Part shown: positions 1 through 12,220 of the stretch, piece by piece
Position numbering within the stretch: the first letter of the stretch is position 1
Layout: each line of letters opens with the position of its first letter
Source: Ectocarpus siliculosus
Taxonomy: Eukaryota > Sar > Phaeophyceae > Ectocarpales > Ectocarpaceae
DNA: 64,000 nt
Assembly (NCBI GenBank): GCA_000310025.1
Contig: FN649729.1
Span: forward strand, 1-64,000
Reading direction: 5' to 3'
Made by a program: the position numbers and the translations under genes
Notes under the pieces: model-generated
What the model was told of the DNA's origin: nothing
The model's database searches: none
What the model saw: the letters and a program-made list of their open reading frames with translations, nothing else

Positions 1-173
1 TGTGTGGGGGAAGCAATGGGCGTGAGGCAGCGGTGATCAACTGCTTATTTCTCGAGCCCCTCTGCATGAAAAGTGGTTCCGTCTTTTTGGTCGTGCTCGG
101 AGAGCACGTCTGGGTGAGCGTGTGAAAACCCGCAGCAAGCAAATTGTTTATAGTGGAGAAAATGTGTCAATAC

Positions 174-205
174 AACCCTAACCCTAACCCTTACCCTTAC
201 CCTAC
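174..205. repeat. Interstitial telomere-like CCCTAA tract
   Basis: A short run of CCCTAA units that drifts into CCCTTA and CCCTAC variants. It is flanked by ordinary unique sequence, so it is an interstitial tract and not a chromosome end. Confidence 0.7.
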
Positions 206-2520
206 ATCTACGGTCTTGATGTGTCATACATGTATTCCAGACGAAAGCGACACCCGGATGCTTCTGTGCCTGATGCTTCCGTGGACATATCTGAGCTGCG
301 TCATGTGTTTGTATGCAGCTCACGTGATCGCGTGAGGTATTCATCCACCGCCGCCCGCCTGGCCCTCTCTCTCCGATACGAAACGGAACCGAGAGAGTTC
401 CCCCGCCGGCGGTGGGTTGCAGGAGAGATCCACTTTAAACGAGATTTCCGCCGCGTTAGATCCGCCTCCGCCCGCCGTCGGAAGCGTCGGAATTCGAGTG
501 CGGGGTGTTGGTGACGTGTGTTCGTGAGCGTGGTCTGCTAGTGGTCTGTTAGTCGAATAGCTCGGCCATTTTCGGGTAGGCGAGTGTAAGATCGGGTACC
601 CCTCCGGGAGGTGAGTAGCCAAAATCGGGTGCACCCGGTGGGAATAGGGTCAGGGCTGGGTAGAGGCGGGCGTCGGCCAATAAGATGGCGCCAGGAGGGC
701 GCTGCCGACTGTGTAAAACAAGTGTTCCCGATATTGGCCGGGTTCGGGCCGGGTTTACCCGATTTCGGCAACTCCTTTTATTTTATTGTATTCATATGCA
801 TAGTCCGAACGTCATGTCCAGCTCTTGATGTCCTTGGTACGTTGCGCAAAGTCTTCACTCGCGCTACACGTTCTTTCACAGCCCAACCCTGAAGACGAGG
901 GCAACTGGCGCCCAAGCCTGGAGACCTTGTATATGTAACATGACAACATGACTGTACTGGAGTTCTTGACCGCCAGGACTGTTACTGTGGGGCAGCGAAC
1001 CTTTTGCTTCCCATAAAGATGGGCCTTTGAAAAATAATCTGTAGTTTTTTGCTCTTTTGGGCCTCGTGGCGTACTGCCTGATCATTGATTGACCGCGATT
1101 GATCATTTCCAAATGCTGGTGCTGTACGTCCAAGGTTGCCGAGCAGAGGTCGACTATATTTAGGCCTTGAAATTGACGAGATCAACGAGTGCACAAGACA
1201 CTTTTCTTGTGCCCATGACAGGCAGAAGGACGTTCGCCCTTCTACAGGAAAAGCACATACCATGCTACACGAAACCCCAGATCTCCGTTGATCCGTATCT
1301 AGTGCTTGATCAGATCGCGGCACTTGGCCGAAACAACTTCAATCCTAAAGCTATCGTTCCAATTCGAAACAAATATCTAAAGTGTAACGTTCGTTGTCCT
1401 CCGAAGTCATTGATTTGCTGACAGTAATGTTCAAATGAATATCAAATCATATTGCTTCATCCATATGGTATTCGAATAATCTATCCCCTCCAGACGGTAC
1501 TCTCTACGAAACTTCAAGTTTTTCCATCCAAAAGCGTCTCAATCAAACATAAAATATTCACCGAAAGCCCACCCCATCATCACATCTTCATCTCTCGATC
1601 ATCCACCGAAAATCCATTCCATACACAACTTAGCTGTGAACACCATCGAGATGGCCTCTCCGCACTTCTCAAGACACCCCGAAACACGAGAGATACCCTC
1701 AGAAATCGTCTGCAAGAAATCGACATCCCTTTTCGGATAGTGTGGCCAATACTGTAGAAACGTAACTGGTACCTGGTACTTGAAGAGAATCGTCAAACGA
1801 AAACCATGTTTCAATGTATTATTGACCATCAGGAAATGTCATCAAAACCCGCAAGGGCCTCTATCAATGCATGTCAAATCATTCCTCCGTGGAATATATC
1901 TAAAACCATCAGCAGTCTCTACTAAATGAATAAAAAACACTGAAGTCCGGAAACGTCAGGAAAAATCCTCGACAGTACGGCTGTCGCATACTCATTGCAG
2001 GAAAATATATCCGAGAGACCTGCCGTGACTTCCCCAGGAAATGCAAACAAATATATGAGTCAATATATCAGCTCCGCCGGTAAAACGCAATAGTTGCGAA
2101 TGCAGAGAGCAAAGGACAAAATACCAATCAGAGCACAATAAACAAAATATCACCAGTGCATCCGATCATAACCCCCCGACCGTCATATGTCACTGCACCA
2201 AGCAAGAAATGAAAATTATCGTGCTGCTTACCAGGATCGTGGCAAAACACTCACCTCCCCATTATACTTGGTAGAAGTACGGCAAGAACGCTGGGCGTAC
2301 GCTGCACGAGAGAAACAAAAAACGCAAAAAAAATACTTTACCAACTAGACACACGAAAACCCCTAGATTTCCGTAGACCCGCATGTAGTGCTGAGTGCTG
2401 CTGTCATAGAGCTAGCCCATGAGAGCCCAAGGTACGGGGGATTCCATAAACTCCCAAATAAATCACACGAATACTCCAAGAGGCTCCGTGTCTCATACCG
2501 ACCGCCGTGTAAACAGGGTT
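206..2520. other. Intergenic, no gene recognised
   Basis: Only short overlapping open frames without family resemblance are seen. The right part lies directly downstream of the minus-strand gene that ends at 2521, so some of it may be its 3' UTR. I see no RNA gene or mobile-element signature. Confidence 0.5.
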
Positions 2521-5500
2521 TTACTGCTGGCCCTCCTCCTTTTCTTGTTTGTCGAGAAGGGGAAAGTGGACGCCCAGAGCGCTGGACACGCGGTAGTCCT
2601 CAACAGTGCCACGGAACGCTTCGAACCCCGACTTAACCTCTTTCCCGTTCTCGTCGTACATGGGGCGGGCCGTCTCACCGAGGAGGCCGGACAAAGCCGG
2701 GTTCTCAACGTCCAGACCGTCCACCACAACGTCCATCTGCCAAAAGTCGAGGTCGGGGAGAACCCGTCCATCCCAGTGTAGCTTCCCGTCACCCTGGTGG
2801 TTGACGCCAGCATCGAGGCGCACCGCGAGAGTGGGCGTCTCGATCTTAAAGATGGCGTGGGTAGATTGCATGTCGGCGAGGTCGTTCTCGGCGATGTACT
2901 TGGCGCACCAGCTGGGCGACGGCATGTGATCCGATTTTAGGATCCAGTCTTCGAAGCTTTCACGGTTGGTCAGCTGGCGCTTACCCTCTAGCATTTCCTG
3001 GTACATGCGCCCCCATATCTTATGACCGCCGAACTGCCGGCACTCCACGGGAAGGTTAGAGGCAGACACTGAGATGGCACCGTCTGCAACTGGCAACTGC
3101 CTGGAGAATCGAAGGAGTTCATCTGCTTTCTGGCCGTCAACAAATACGCGCAGTCCACCGTTCGCAAGGCAGGGCGAAACGCCCTCAGGACAACCGTCGG
3201 TGTCGGTGGCGTAAGGGTTTTCCACTTCGATGACGAGAGAGTGTCCCTCCGACAGTACGGCCAGGCTCGTGATCAACTGGCGGTCCGGGAACTCGTCAGG
3301 CAGAGGAGCGGTTACGCGAAGGTTGATGTTGATATCGGAATCATCGTCCTTGACCAGGGAGTACCATCCGCCGTCAACCCCGGACCAGTTGATTCTCTGG
3401 CCACGAAGACCTTGCATGTGGGGATCTCCAGTGGCGCTGCCTGACGAGTATCGTGAGGAACATTTGAGAGCGAAGAAGGACAATGAATCGCGGAGCCGTT
3501 GTGTAAATTGGGGAGAGGAAAACGCACGAGACATTGAAACTAGGCGTGCTGCCCATAAAATGCGAAAGACCATGCAGCACAACGATTCTTCGCAAACGCA
3601 CCAGTTATTCCCAGGCCGGACGCGCGCTACATATAGACAACTGGGCAATGGAAGTCGACACAAAATTTTCAATATCTTTGCATTCGGCGTATGTTTTGCA
3701 AATAACGCTTTTCTGCAATGTAGAGCTTGTTGTCAACATTTTCCGTGATTCCTTCTGTCAGCGAAACAAAAACGCGGCGTACTAACCCAACCAGTTGCGG
3801 TTTGGAGTAGTGAGTCCGATGGTATGGGCCACTCAAAAACACCGCTGTGAATGCCTATCGCCCTGTAAAAGGTGTCATTTTGTTTGCGGGTCGCGATGCC
3901 TGTCATTTTAGCGCCGAGAGAAAAAGGCGAAAGCTTGCGGTACAGATGGGCACGACATGCACGTAGTGCTAGGAAGCAGTGCGACAACAACGGCGCCGGC
4001 GCACGTCCGCTGGTCTCCTGTCTCTATGCTCGCGACCAACCACCCACCCAAACCACGTTGGACAACAGGTAAACTGACATATCAGAGCTGGCTCTGCGTC
4101 TAAGCAGGTCGGCCGTGTTTGCATCAGTGTTGGAGTTGTTATGCGGCGATGAGGAGGTCTCATCCGATGTCCAGGCGAGGAAGCGATACGAGCAGCGGGA
4201 GATTTTTCGGATGTGTGGTCCACGAGGCACATCAACAAGCAAGAGGCGTACGCGTTGAAGCAGACGTTGGTATTGTACTGTAAGGAGCGGCCGAAACAAG
4301 TCAAGGGATCGACGTTGGTGATGGACGTAGACAACAAGGCGCTTTTCTACGCGGTGAAGAGAGGGCGATCAACGAACTCTTGTATAGGGTTGAGATGGCC
4401 AACCCAAAGCTCAATCATGCCCAGAAAACAAAGGGTGACTACTACACGCCGAGACACCCTCGTAAACAATCCGGCCCATTTTCAACACCCAACTGATTAT
4501 GATATGAGCTTCGGGCGTACAACAAGCGTAGGTGCAGTGAGCCAAAAGGGTTGAGCACCATCAATCTCACCAGGGGTAGGCGCTGGTGTTGGGAGGAACA
4601 CCGAGAGTAGCACCGAGGATAGACCCAGAGTAGCAACAAGAGAGTGGCACCGAGTGGGAACGTGAGCATTGCGCGAGGCCGACTGAGTGTGGGCAGATGT
4701 CGAATTAAACGAAGCGTGTAGAAGTTGTTCATGTAAATCCCAAACATCATGATGACACATCTACCCATCCACATTCGAAATGAGCTTGTCGAAAGATTGT
4801 TGTCGCCAGACAGGCAGATTTGCGGGTATTTGGGGGATTGGGGTTGACCGGTAGGATCAAGTCAAATTCGTCGTCGCTGCTGTCATTTTCCGTCGCTCAT
4901 ATGCTGCTGTCATATTCTCCAGGTCTCGTTTCGTTTTCAGGCGTGTGCAATGCAACTCATCACAGCGGCGGGAGTTTGCGGAATGCTGGAGCTACAGTAC
5001 AGATGTGCACCCTATGCACGCCGTGCAGTGCCTTGCAGCAGTGCGACGACAAAGACACCCAGCACAAGTGGCTGTTCGTGGTCTCCTTCTCCACGTCCCA
5101 CTCCCAGCCTCAACAACGTGGGACAAGGGCAATAGAAGTATGGACCGGCCCCGCTTCAAAGAAGCCGCCAACGCGATTTGGCAACCATCAATCTTACCAG
5201 GGGGCGGAGTAGGTGCTGGTCGTGTCATGAACACCCAGAGTAGCATCGACGATAGCATCAAGGATTGCAACGAGAGGGTAGCACCGAGGGGGTCCGTGAG
5301 GAATGAACGCGGCGTCGAGTATGTTCGGGCGGATATCAATTTGGCAAATGCGTGTCTATGTCGTTGATGTATATCCCGGACATCTTAATGAGACGTTAAC
5401 CCATCGACTTGCTAAGATTCTTGTCGCACCCACATTAGTACCAGACAGGCAGATGGTGAGTATTTGGGGGTAGAATAGGTCGTAGGGCCAACTCGAAACT

Positions 5501-6923
5501 CCGCGAAAAATATCCATATACATTTCTGTTAACAGGTCGCAGTTCGTTTTCGGGTGTGCGATGCAACTCATTAAGCACTGGGAGTTTGCGGAATGCAGGA
5601 GCTACAGATGTGCACCATATGCACGCCGTGATACGAAGCAGTGCGACCATGCGACCCCGGGAACACGTGGGCTGTTCTTGGTCTAATTCTCCACATCCCA
5701 CTACCAGCCTCAACAACGTGGGACAAGGGCAATATGAGCCGGTTCCGCTCTCAAGCAGGCGGCAGCCATATCAAACGGTTGGTTGAAAGGCAGCAACGGG
5801 GTTGACATTCCGTACAGAAAGCTGATCGTGCCCGCCAAACAACAATGCAATATTTTACGCGGAGACAAATCTGGCAAACAATTTCGATCACGATAAAGTC
5901 GTCCCAAGGCGGGCCGGTATCACCGTATCAGAAGAGTCGGAAAGCCCAGTTCGAAAAACGAACCTAGAAAGAGACGTTGGGGAACTATCAAAGAACAATA
6001 GCCAGCCTGTACGTTTGCGTTGCAGGCCACAGTTCCACAGTATATACGATAGAGACGATGGCAGAAATTCATCAACATATTTGAGCCAATACAGATACTT
6101 CGACGTATGGCAAGTTCTCACCGCACCTTCACAGACTTTCTTGACGGGATCGCAGACTTGTTCAGGGTCCTCGCAGTTCCCTGTGACAAAAACACGGGCC
6201 CGGAGGGGGTAATCTACCCACGTGCTGGGCGATCCTAAGCATATGTACATGTTATCTTACTGCTCACTAAGTACTCGACGGTTAGTCTATGCTTTGGCGC
6301 GCGGGTACTTGGCGCTATAGTACGTTTTCCCTGCGCAGTGGTTGTCGCCTGACACACGAGTTGTATCACCGGCAATGTTTCAACTACTATACCTCGCCAG
6401 CAGTACATTGAACCAATGACCGGGGCGGTTCAACTCTCAAATCTAATTATAATAATAAATCCGCCACCACTAGCTTGTCTCTACTTTGAGTGTACGCATT
6501 GACGGCGATGTTATAGGGAACAACAGCGTTCCTGACACCAAGCGCACCGAAGATCACAACTCCCACGGCGTGCTCTAGGCACTTGCCGGGAGCGACGTTC
6601 GCATGAGTTGATTATGTCGAAGCGAAACAGATCATCTACAGAACGAGCTGAAAAAAATCCAACAGGTTCACATAGCCCCTCCTCACCAACGACGGACATC
6701 TCCACTCGGCACGTATCGGTATTCCCGTTCGCGTCGGTGACCGTGTACGTGTGAAACTCTTGCCATGGTGCCACATCAGTATTTATTAGCGGATTATTTG
6801 GGTTTGGCGCAATCGCTAGCCCTGCAGGAGTAGCAACAGCTACGGGCGCTGCGATGTTTATCGTTGCTTCTTCGCCACAAACCCCTCCGAGTATCGTGAC
6901 ACTGCATGAAATATCCGGTTGCC
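2521..6923 (-). CDS. HYR / Cys-rich / vWD-like modular protein, 3' part
   Basis: Three exons join in frame: 6923-6687, 6180-6127 and 3440-2521 (TAA at 2521). The first encodes a 79-residue HYR-type Ig-like module; it begins PDISCS and ends with YTVTDANGNTDTC. The second encodes a short Cys-rich stretch containing CEDPEQVCDPVKKVC. The third encodes about 305 residues opening with the GDPHM motif of von Willebrand factor D-like domains, followed by GLRGQRINWSGVDGGWY. All three exons start in phase 1, and the two internal ones also end in phase 1. The splice sites are GT-AG. HYR and vWD modules belong to extracellular adhesion proteins, so a cell-wall or surface role is likely but inferred. The 5' end was not found, and no signal peptide can be judged. 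The product ends in a charged, Gln-rich tail (KQEKEEGQQ). The 2.7 kb second intron holds antisense retroelement debris. Confidence 0.72.
4130..4420 (+). mobile_element. Fossil DIRS-like RNase H fragment
   Basis: A short stretch translates to protein closely resembling the RNase H region of the larger retroelement at 11.9-20.7 kb. Shared features include the HIN..EAYALKQTL and VD.KAL...KRGRS.N patterns. It is a broken, isolated fragment without other element parts, and looks old. It lies antisense inside the large intron of the HYR/vWD-like gene. Confidence 0.7.
4560..5770. repeat. Tandem duplication of a ~600 bp unit
   Basis: Unit 1 (about 4560-5188) and unit 2 (about 5189-5770) share the same order of blocks. 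One is the CCGAGAGTAGCACCGAGG-like block and another is the CCAGACAGGCAGAT block. They also share the GGGAGTTTGCGGAATGC block and the CCTCAACAACGTGGGACAAG block. Identity is imperfect, so the duplication is not recent. The sequences just outside the pair (about 4388-4480 and 5796-5885) also resemble each other. No coding function is visible. The repeats lie in the intron of the HYR/vWD-like gene. Confidence 0.75.
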
Positions 6924-9900
6924 CTGGGGGGAACGAGTCCAAAGGCAATGGAGTGGAGGGGTATAACTGTTAGTGCATTGCGGCGATACAATGCGGGTGC
7001 TCTATGGAGGGTCCCGTACGTAGAAACTGGATAAAGGTCGACTGACTCGTGATGCGGTCTTGCCTCCGTCGAAAACTGGCGCAACGAATCGAAATCAGTG
7101 CGGTACTCGCGGCTTTCACCCACCACCTAAAATCAGGCAACTGCAAGACGAAATAAATGGTTCTTTCCTCAACAGTATGTTCAGGTATCTTTTTGCTGTC
7201 GGTTAGGCGAAACATGTTGCGAATCCGTGTCACATATTTACATTTGTCGGATATGAAAACGGGCGAAACTAATATGGTAAACCGATATCGCATTGGTGAC
7301 GCAGCAGAGACCAAGATCCAGGGAGCAGACATGTCCAGCAACCATCCACAGAGCATCAAGCTTGTGAGTGAAACATTCTACAGCAGTGTGCTGCACGACA
7401 TGGCAATACCAAGGTTTACTCCGACTTTGTTCACACACGAGAGAACCTCTCCCCTGTATCTTGAAAAATACATCAATAATTTTACCTCAGTCCTTCTCCT
7501 CAGACACGAAGTATAGGATCACACTTTGGCATCATCTTCCACAAGAGGCGGTGTTGCCACGTACAAATTTTCTACGCCAGCACTTTTCAAGATTCAAGCC
7601 ATTTGCCAAGCTCGACGCTTCCCGGCCGTGAAAGCGTTGTTGGGGCGGGGGGTTGGACATGCTGCCGACTGCTCAGCTTGGACCGGAAAATACACACCAC
7701 GGTGATCGTTTCATCTTGCAGCCCCCCTGGTAAAGTGGTCCTTCTATAGGGTCCAGACTATTTGCTAAGGTGCAAGGTCGAAGGATACGCCCGAACGTGG
7801 AACATCAAGACCAGTGTTATCCAAAATTCGATCCCGGCAATGTACAAAACCAAAAGACTTGTAGCGCAACGCAGTGCGGTATCCCGGTCAAGGCATCCTG
7901 GTTTGTACATCACAGACCGTTGGGATATATGTGGACACCAGTGTTTTATGAGGATTCTGGTGTTTTCCCGGAACCCGCCGCTTATCAGTGGCAACCCTAC
8001 GGTGTTCAAAGGCTTACGTGGCGTTACACCACAGAGCGCCCTGCCTGGTGGGAGTTCCACCACGCGCTGTCCTCGTAACAGCACCCGACCCGCGAGGGTG
8101 TGCTCACTACTAACATATGTAGGCAGCCCTACACAACTACACGAGTACACACGGTATGTGCGACGTTGTAGCAAGGATGGGTAAAGATCGTGTCCAGACT
8201 GTTTTGGACGCACACACGGCCTCTACAAGCACGTGACCGACGCCACAAACTGGCAGACACAGACGTGGACCTAACCATGTGGACGCCAATCATGTGGACG
8301 CCAGCCATGTGGACGACAACCCTGGTGACGAAATTTCTACTTGTAATTGCATGGGTTCACTAATGGCAGTTGCACATGAACCCATCAACCCATACATGAA
8401 CCCATATACGGGTTGTTTTTTGGTTCTCTCCACTTTCTTCTGATGCTGCCATGACAATGCGCCAACCGTATTTCATCCATGGGGACCACATACTCCGACG
8501 ACCGCCTCGTGCCCCATCGGCTCATCCGAGCTGGAAGTTAGTATATTCTTCATACATGTCTCCGTCGGATCCATACTACCACAGAGGTCTACGCGAGGCT
8601 TACCATCTCCCCAACTCACAGTACCACCCCTCTTGCGTTCGATCCATGTGCCTGAAGTCGGTTATAAAATTCATGTCAAGGACACGACTCACCTTGTCCA
8701 CTTGCACGAGTACAGAAGCCAAGCAGGAACGCGGCGAAAGCCGCAAGGGTGAGGCGCATGGCTTATGTTATCTTTGGGGTCCAGAGCTGGTGAAGAATAT
8801 CACACCCATCGACGACGGAAACGGGCACAAAAGATGCGACGAATATTTTATTACCCCGCATTTGACGGATGAGACGGACGGTCCGGTGAAAGCCACAAGC
8901 GAATCTATCTGTAGATTGGACGAGGATGAAGCACAGGTTAGGGCCTCAGGCATGTATGAAGAAAACGGGACAAATACAGATATCAAGCTGAACTATTGCT
9001 CACAGAGAACGTCGTCGTTGTCGACCGTCGTATCCGTACGACCAAATTTGGTGCTGTAAGGGGTTTGTTTGGTTGAGAACACACCGATAGTTTCAAGAGC
9101 TCCCAGTTGACTTCGGTCCAGGCACATTGGGGAGTCTCGGAACATGGTTTCGACACTTCAAGAATTTAGGTCGAACTTCTATATTTAGAAACCCCTGTTC
9201 TACGAAGGTTCCTCAAAAGCGGGGGAACATCGAGTTCCTTAATCTGGAAGGCGGCTTTCCGATTCAGAAACGTAGAAGCTTGGCGCCGACTTTCCTAAAT
9301 CGAGAATACTTTCTGGAGATGAGAAAGATTCAGGAGGACAGGACCAAGCAATGTGAGACGTACCACCCCAACAACAGCTGCGGCAGTAGTCGAAAACTCC
9401 AGGCAGCACGGAAGGTGCTGTTGTGTGGACCCTATCGTTGCCAACGAAGGCCAACCCTAGTCTTTCTAGGTGTAAGAAGACTTGGGGAACAGTAAAATCA
9501 CAGCAAACACAGTTGAGGCGTGATGGGATGGACTTTATGAGCGAAAATCGTACGGTTATCCGAGAGCGGAAAGCTAAGGTGTCGGGCAGCCAATTAGGTT
9601 CAACGAATGAGTGGTGTGCAGCATTAACGAAGGGGCAATTCCCCTCCGGTATGACCGATATAAATCGACGTCGGATGTTCATGGAACGGAAGAAATCGGA
9701 AAAATTCCATCCACACTAACACGAAAGGCCCCCATTGAAGAGATACGACATGAAAAATTGCTTTAGTGGCTTCCTAGAGTCGGGCGAGGGCATGTATGTG
9801 GAGCTATTAATGTGTGTCTCTGTGAAAAGATATGAGGAGAGATTCATGGTGGTGGCATTCGCGTTTTGGTACCGTTCCAGGGACCTTGACTTTACCCGCT

Positions 9901-11930
9901 GGCACTAACGTCTTTTCATTGGTCACCGGGTAGCGCGGTCGATGCAAGTAAAAGACACACCTACCAATGGACTTGCCAACACCTGGCGTGGAGGGATTTA
10001 GGGCTGCAACTAATCGATAATTCGGGTGGCTCAGTTCTTTGTGTTGGGAGTGGAGAGCATCTCGTCCATGACGGGCCGTGGATGGGTAGAAAACGTGTAG
10101 GAAAAACGTGTTGCAAAAGTATTGTGTTCATCGGGGGCGTGCTTGCGCTCGTAAATCTGTCACGGCATCAAGCACGCGTCACGCTCATCACGGTTAAAGT
10201 ACCAAACAGACGTATCCGAATCTCCATCAAACTCTTCTCACTTCCAAGGAAAATGTCCAGAAAGTTCTGGTCCCTTCGTACCTCATCACTGCAATTTCCG
10301 TAGGTATGTGTACCAAAGATAACCCGTCATACTATGCTACGAGTACCCCCAATATATCTAATAGCAACTTCATGGCATGCCACAACACCAGCATGTACAA
10401 ACGATCAATCAATAATCTGTAAGGACGCCTGTAGACCCAACAACGTTAAGCTTCTTTCAAACGGATGTTTGCATCGCATTGTACTATGGTTCGCCGTGGC
10501 AGGAAGTATCCCATCCAGTTAGGTCGTCGCGGTAGTACGCGGACGTCGTTCGGCGTAGTCCATACTGCTGTTGCAAAAACACAGAAGTAATCGAGCTATG
10601 CATGAAATTATTTGCTCTGGTTCACTTTTGCCTCAACAACCCGAGAATCCCACTGCTGTATATCGACCTACAAGACCCCAATCAACAAACCAGCCCTGGC
10701 AGAAGTGCGTGAAAGATGCTGTGACAGCACAACTAAGTCGACACTCGTACGACTTCTATGTACAGTCGGCGTCTGGTCCATACTGCTGTAGTAGGAATAC
10801 AAAAATCGAGCCATCTTTTTCTTTTTTCCATACTGATGATAACAAGACATGTATCACGTCACGACGACCATCCTGTGAGTATAGACTTAACTACAACTAT
10901 GTCGGAGGCCTGAGACGCAAGAGTTCAACCATTCCACCTCCTGCAGCGGATAAGACCGACATCAAACCCAAGATTTTGTCTGTCTGTGTCGCCATGTCGT
11001 CGCCATCCACGAACAGCAGTTGGAGAGTCACAATAAAGAGGGTCCGCTTCGCCACCAAGAAAATAGTTTTTTTTTCGATCCTTCTATAGCTGGATATGAT
11101 GCTACCATGTATCGGGTATAGCTGTGTGGTTGAGCTTGAGGGATATAGGGTCTACGGCAGCATATTCTATGCGAAGAGTTAACGCCTTCCTCGCGTAACG
11201 ATGCACATCTCCCATGGCAAGCAGAATGGATGACGTCATCATGACGCAAATAGCATTGCCGTTTCTTGTGACTACAAGTTCAAGTGCGCCCGGGCGTTTT
11301 TGTTCTTGCCGGAGAAAGAGACTAAACTTCTACTACGTACCAGTCCGTGCATGTATCCGGCTACTGCATGTGAGGTAATGGGTGCTGCCCCTGCTGTTTG
11401 CTGCGGTACATGGAAAGCTTCCAGTGGGTCAGAGCAGCAAGGGGGTCTTGTTTCTTCACTTGTTTCTTTAGCTCTGCTCTCCGTTACTTCTTTATTTCCT
11501 GTCGCTGGCGGTCTCTCTTTTCTGATCGACCTTTGTTCTTGCTTGCAACAAACTGTGAGGATGTAACATGGCTGAGTCTGACTGTTTCTAAGGGTCCCCC
11601 GCCCACCCACGACCCACCTGTAGGCATGATTCATTCGTGGTCTCCAATATTTTCAGCAGTAGTTGTCTACTACAGGACATGCGCTACTACTGCTGCGTCC
11701 TGGGTGGGTGCAACAGAAGAGCTCCGGGGACTGGTGGTCTTCTGACCTGATCGCAGAGAGAGGTTCCTGCCACTACCACAATACGACTCTTATGAAATGT
11801 CCATGACGGGGAACGCGTCCTACGCCTCTTCTCTTTTCTTTTTTCCCTCTCTCCCGTCCGGTTCTTTCGTTTCGGAGAGGAAACCTACTGTGAAAAGCGC
11901 ATCTTCTGGGGTCCGCATTCATTTAGTCCC
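6924..11930. other. Intergenic, no gene supported
   Basis: No protein family is recognisable on either strand. A 202-codon plus-strand frame at 8451-9059 and a 172-codon frame at 10571-11089 have no motifs, convincing splice context or resemblance to a known family. At 8275-8322 there are three copies of a roughly 16 bp CATGTGGACG-type unit. Exons for the 5' end of the HYR/vWD-like gene may lie here but were not identified. Confidence 0.4.
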
Positions 11931-12089
11931 GGATTCTCAAAACTGGAAATGAAGAAAGAGGCACGATTTAAGAATTCTCCAGACGTAAAGATCCAGAACA
12001 AAGGAGGAGGAAGAACACACTCTCACTTCCTTTTGTCAAACCTGTGCAAGACAGGAAAACAGAGGAAAGGAGAGTCTCCTTTTTGAGAC
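11931..12089 (+). repeat. Left split direct repeat (A1) of the DIRS-like element
   Basis: Starts GGATTCTCAAAACTGGAAAT and matches 20430-20591 almost base for base, ending around CTCCTTTTTGAGAC. The sequence diverges immediately beyond both edges, which fixes the repeat boundaries. Confidence 0.88.
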
Positions 12090-12220
12090 GCTCATCATCC
12101 GTCCGCGCCCTCCGCTCTCCTCGAGCGGCGCCCGCGACCGTCCGTCCCACTGGGATTAGTTCCTTTCCCCCGTTTGTGTTTCTCTTCTGTGTTTTTTGCC
12201 TTTCTTCTTCCCGGTTCATC

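Noticed and set aside
7762-8184. A Trp-rich plus-strand frame around 7770-8078
   Set aside because: It looks partly protein-like but has no recognisable motif, and competing frames are equally long.
8451-9059. A 202-codon plus-strand frame
   Set aside because: No motif, no splice context and no family resemblance; kept only as a note.
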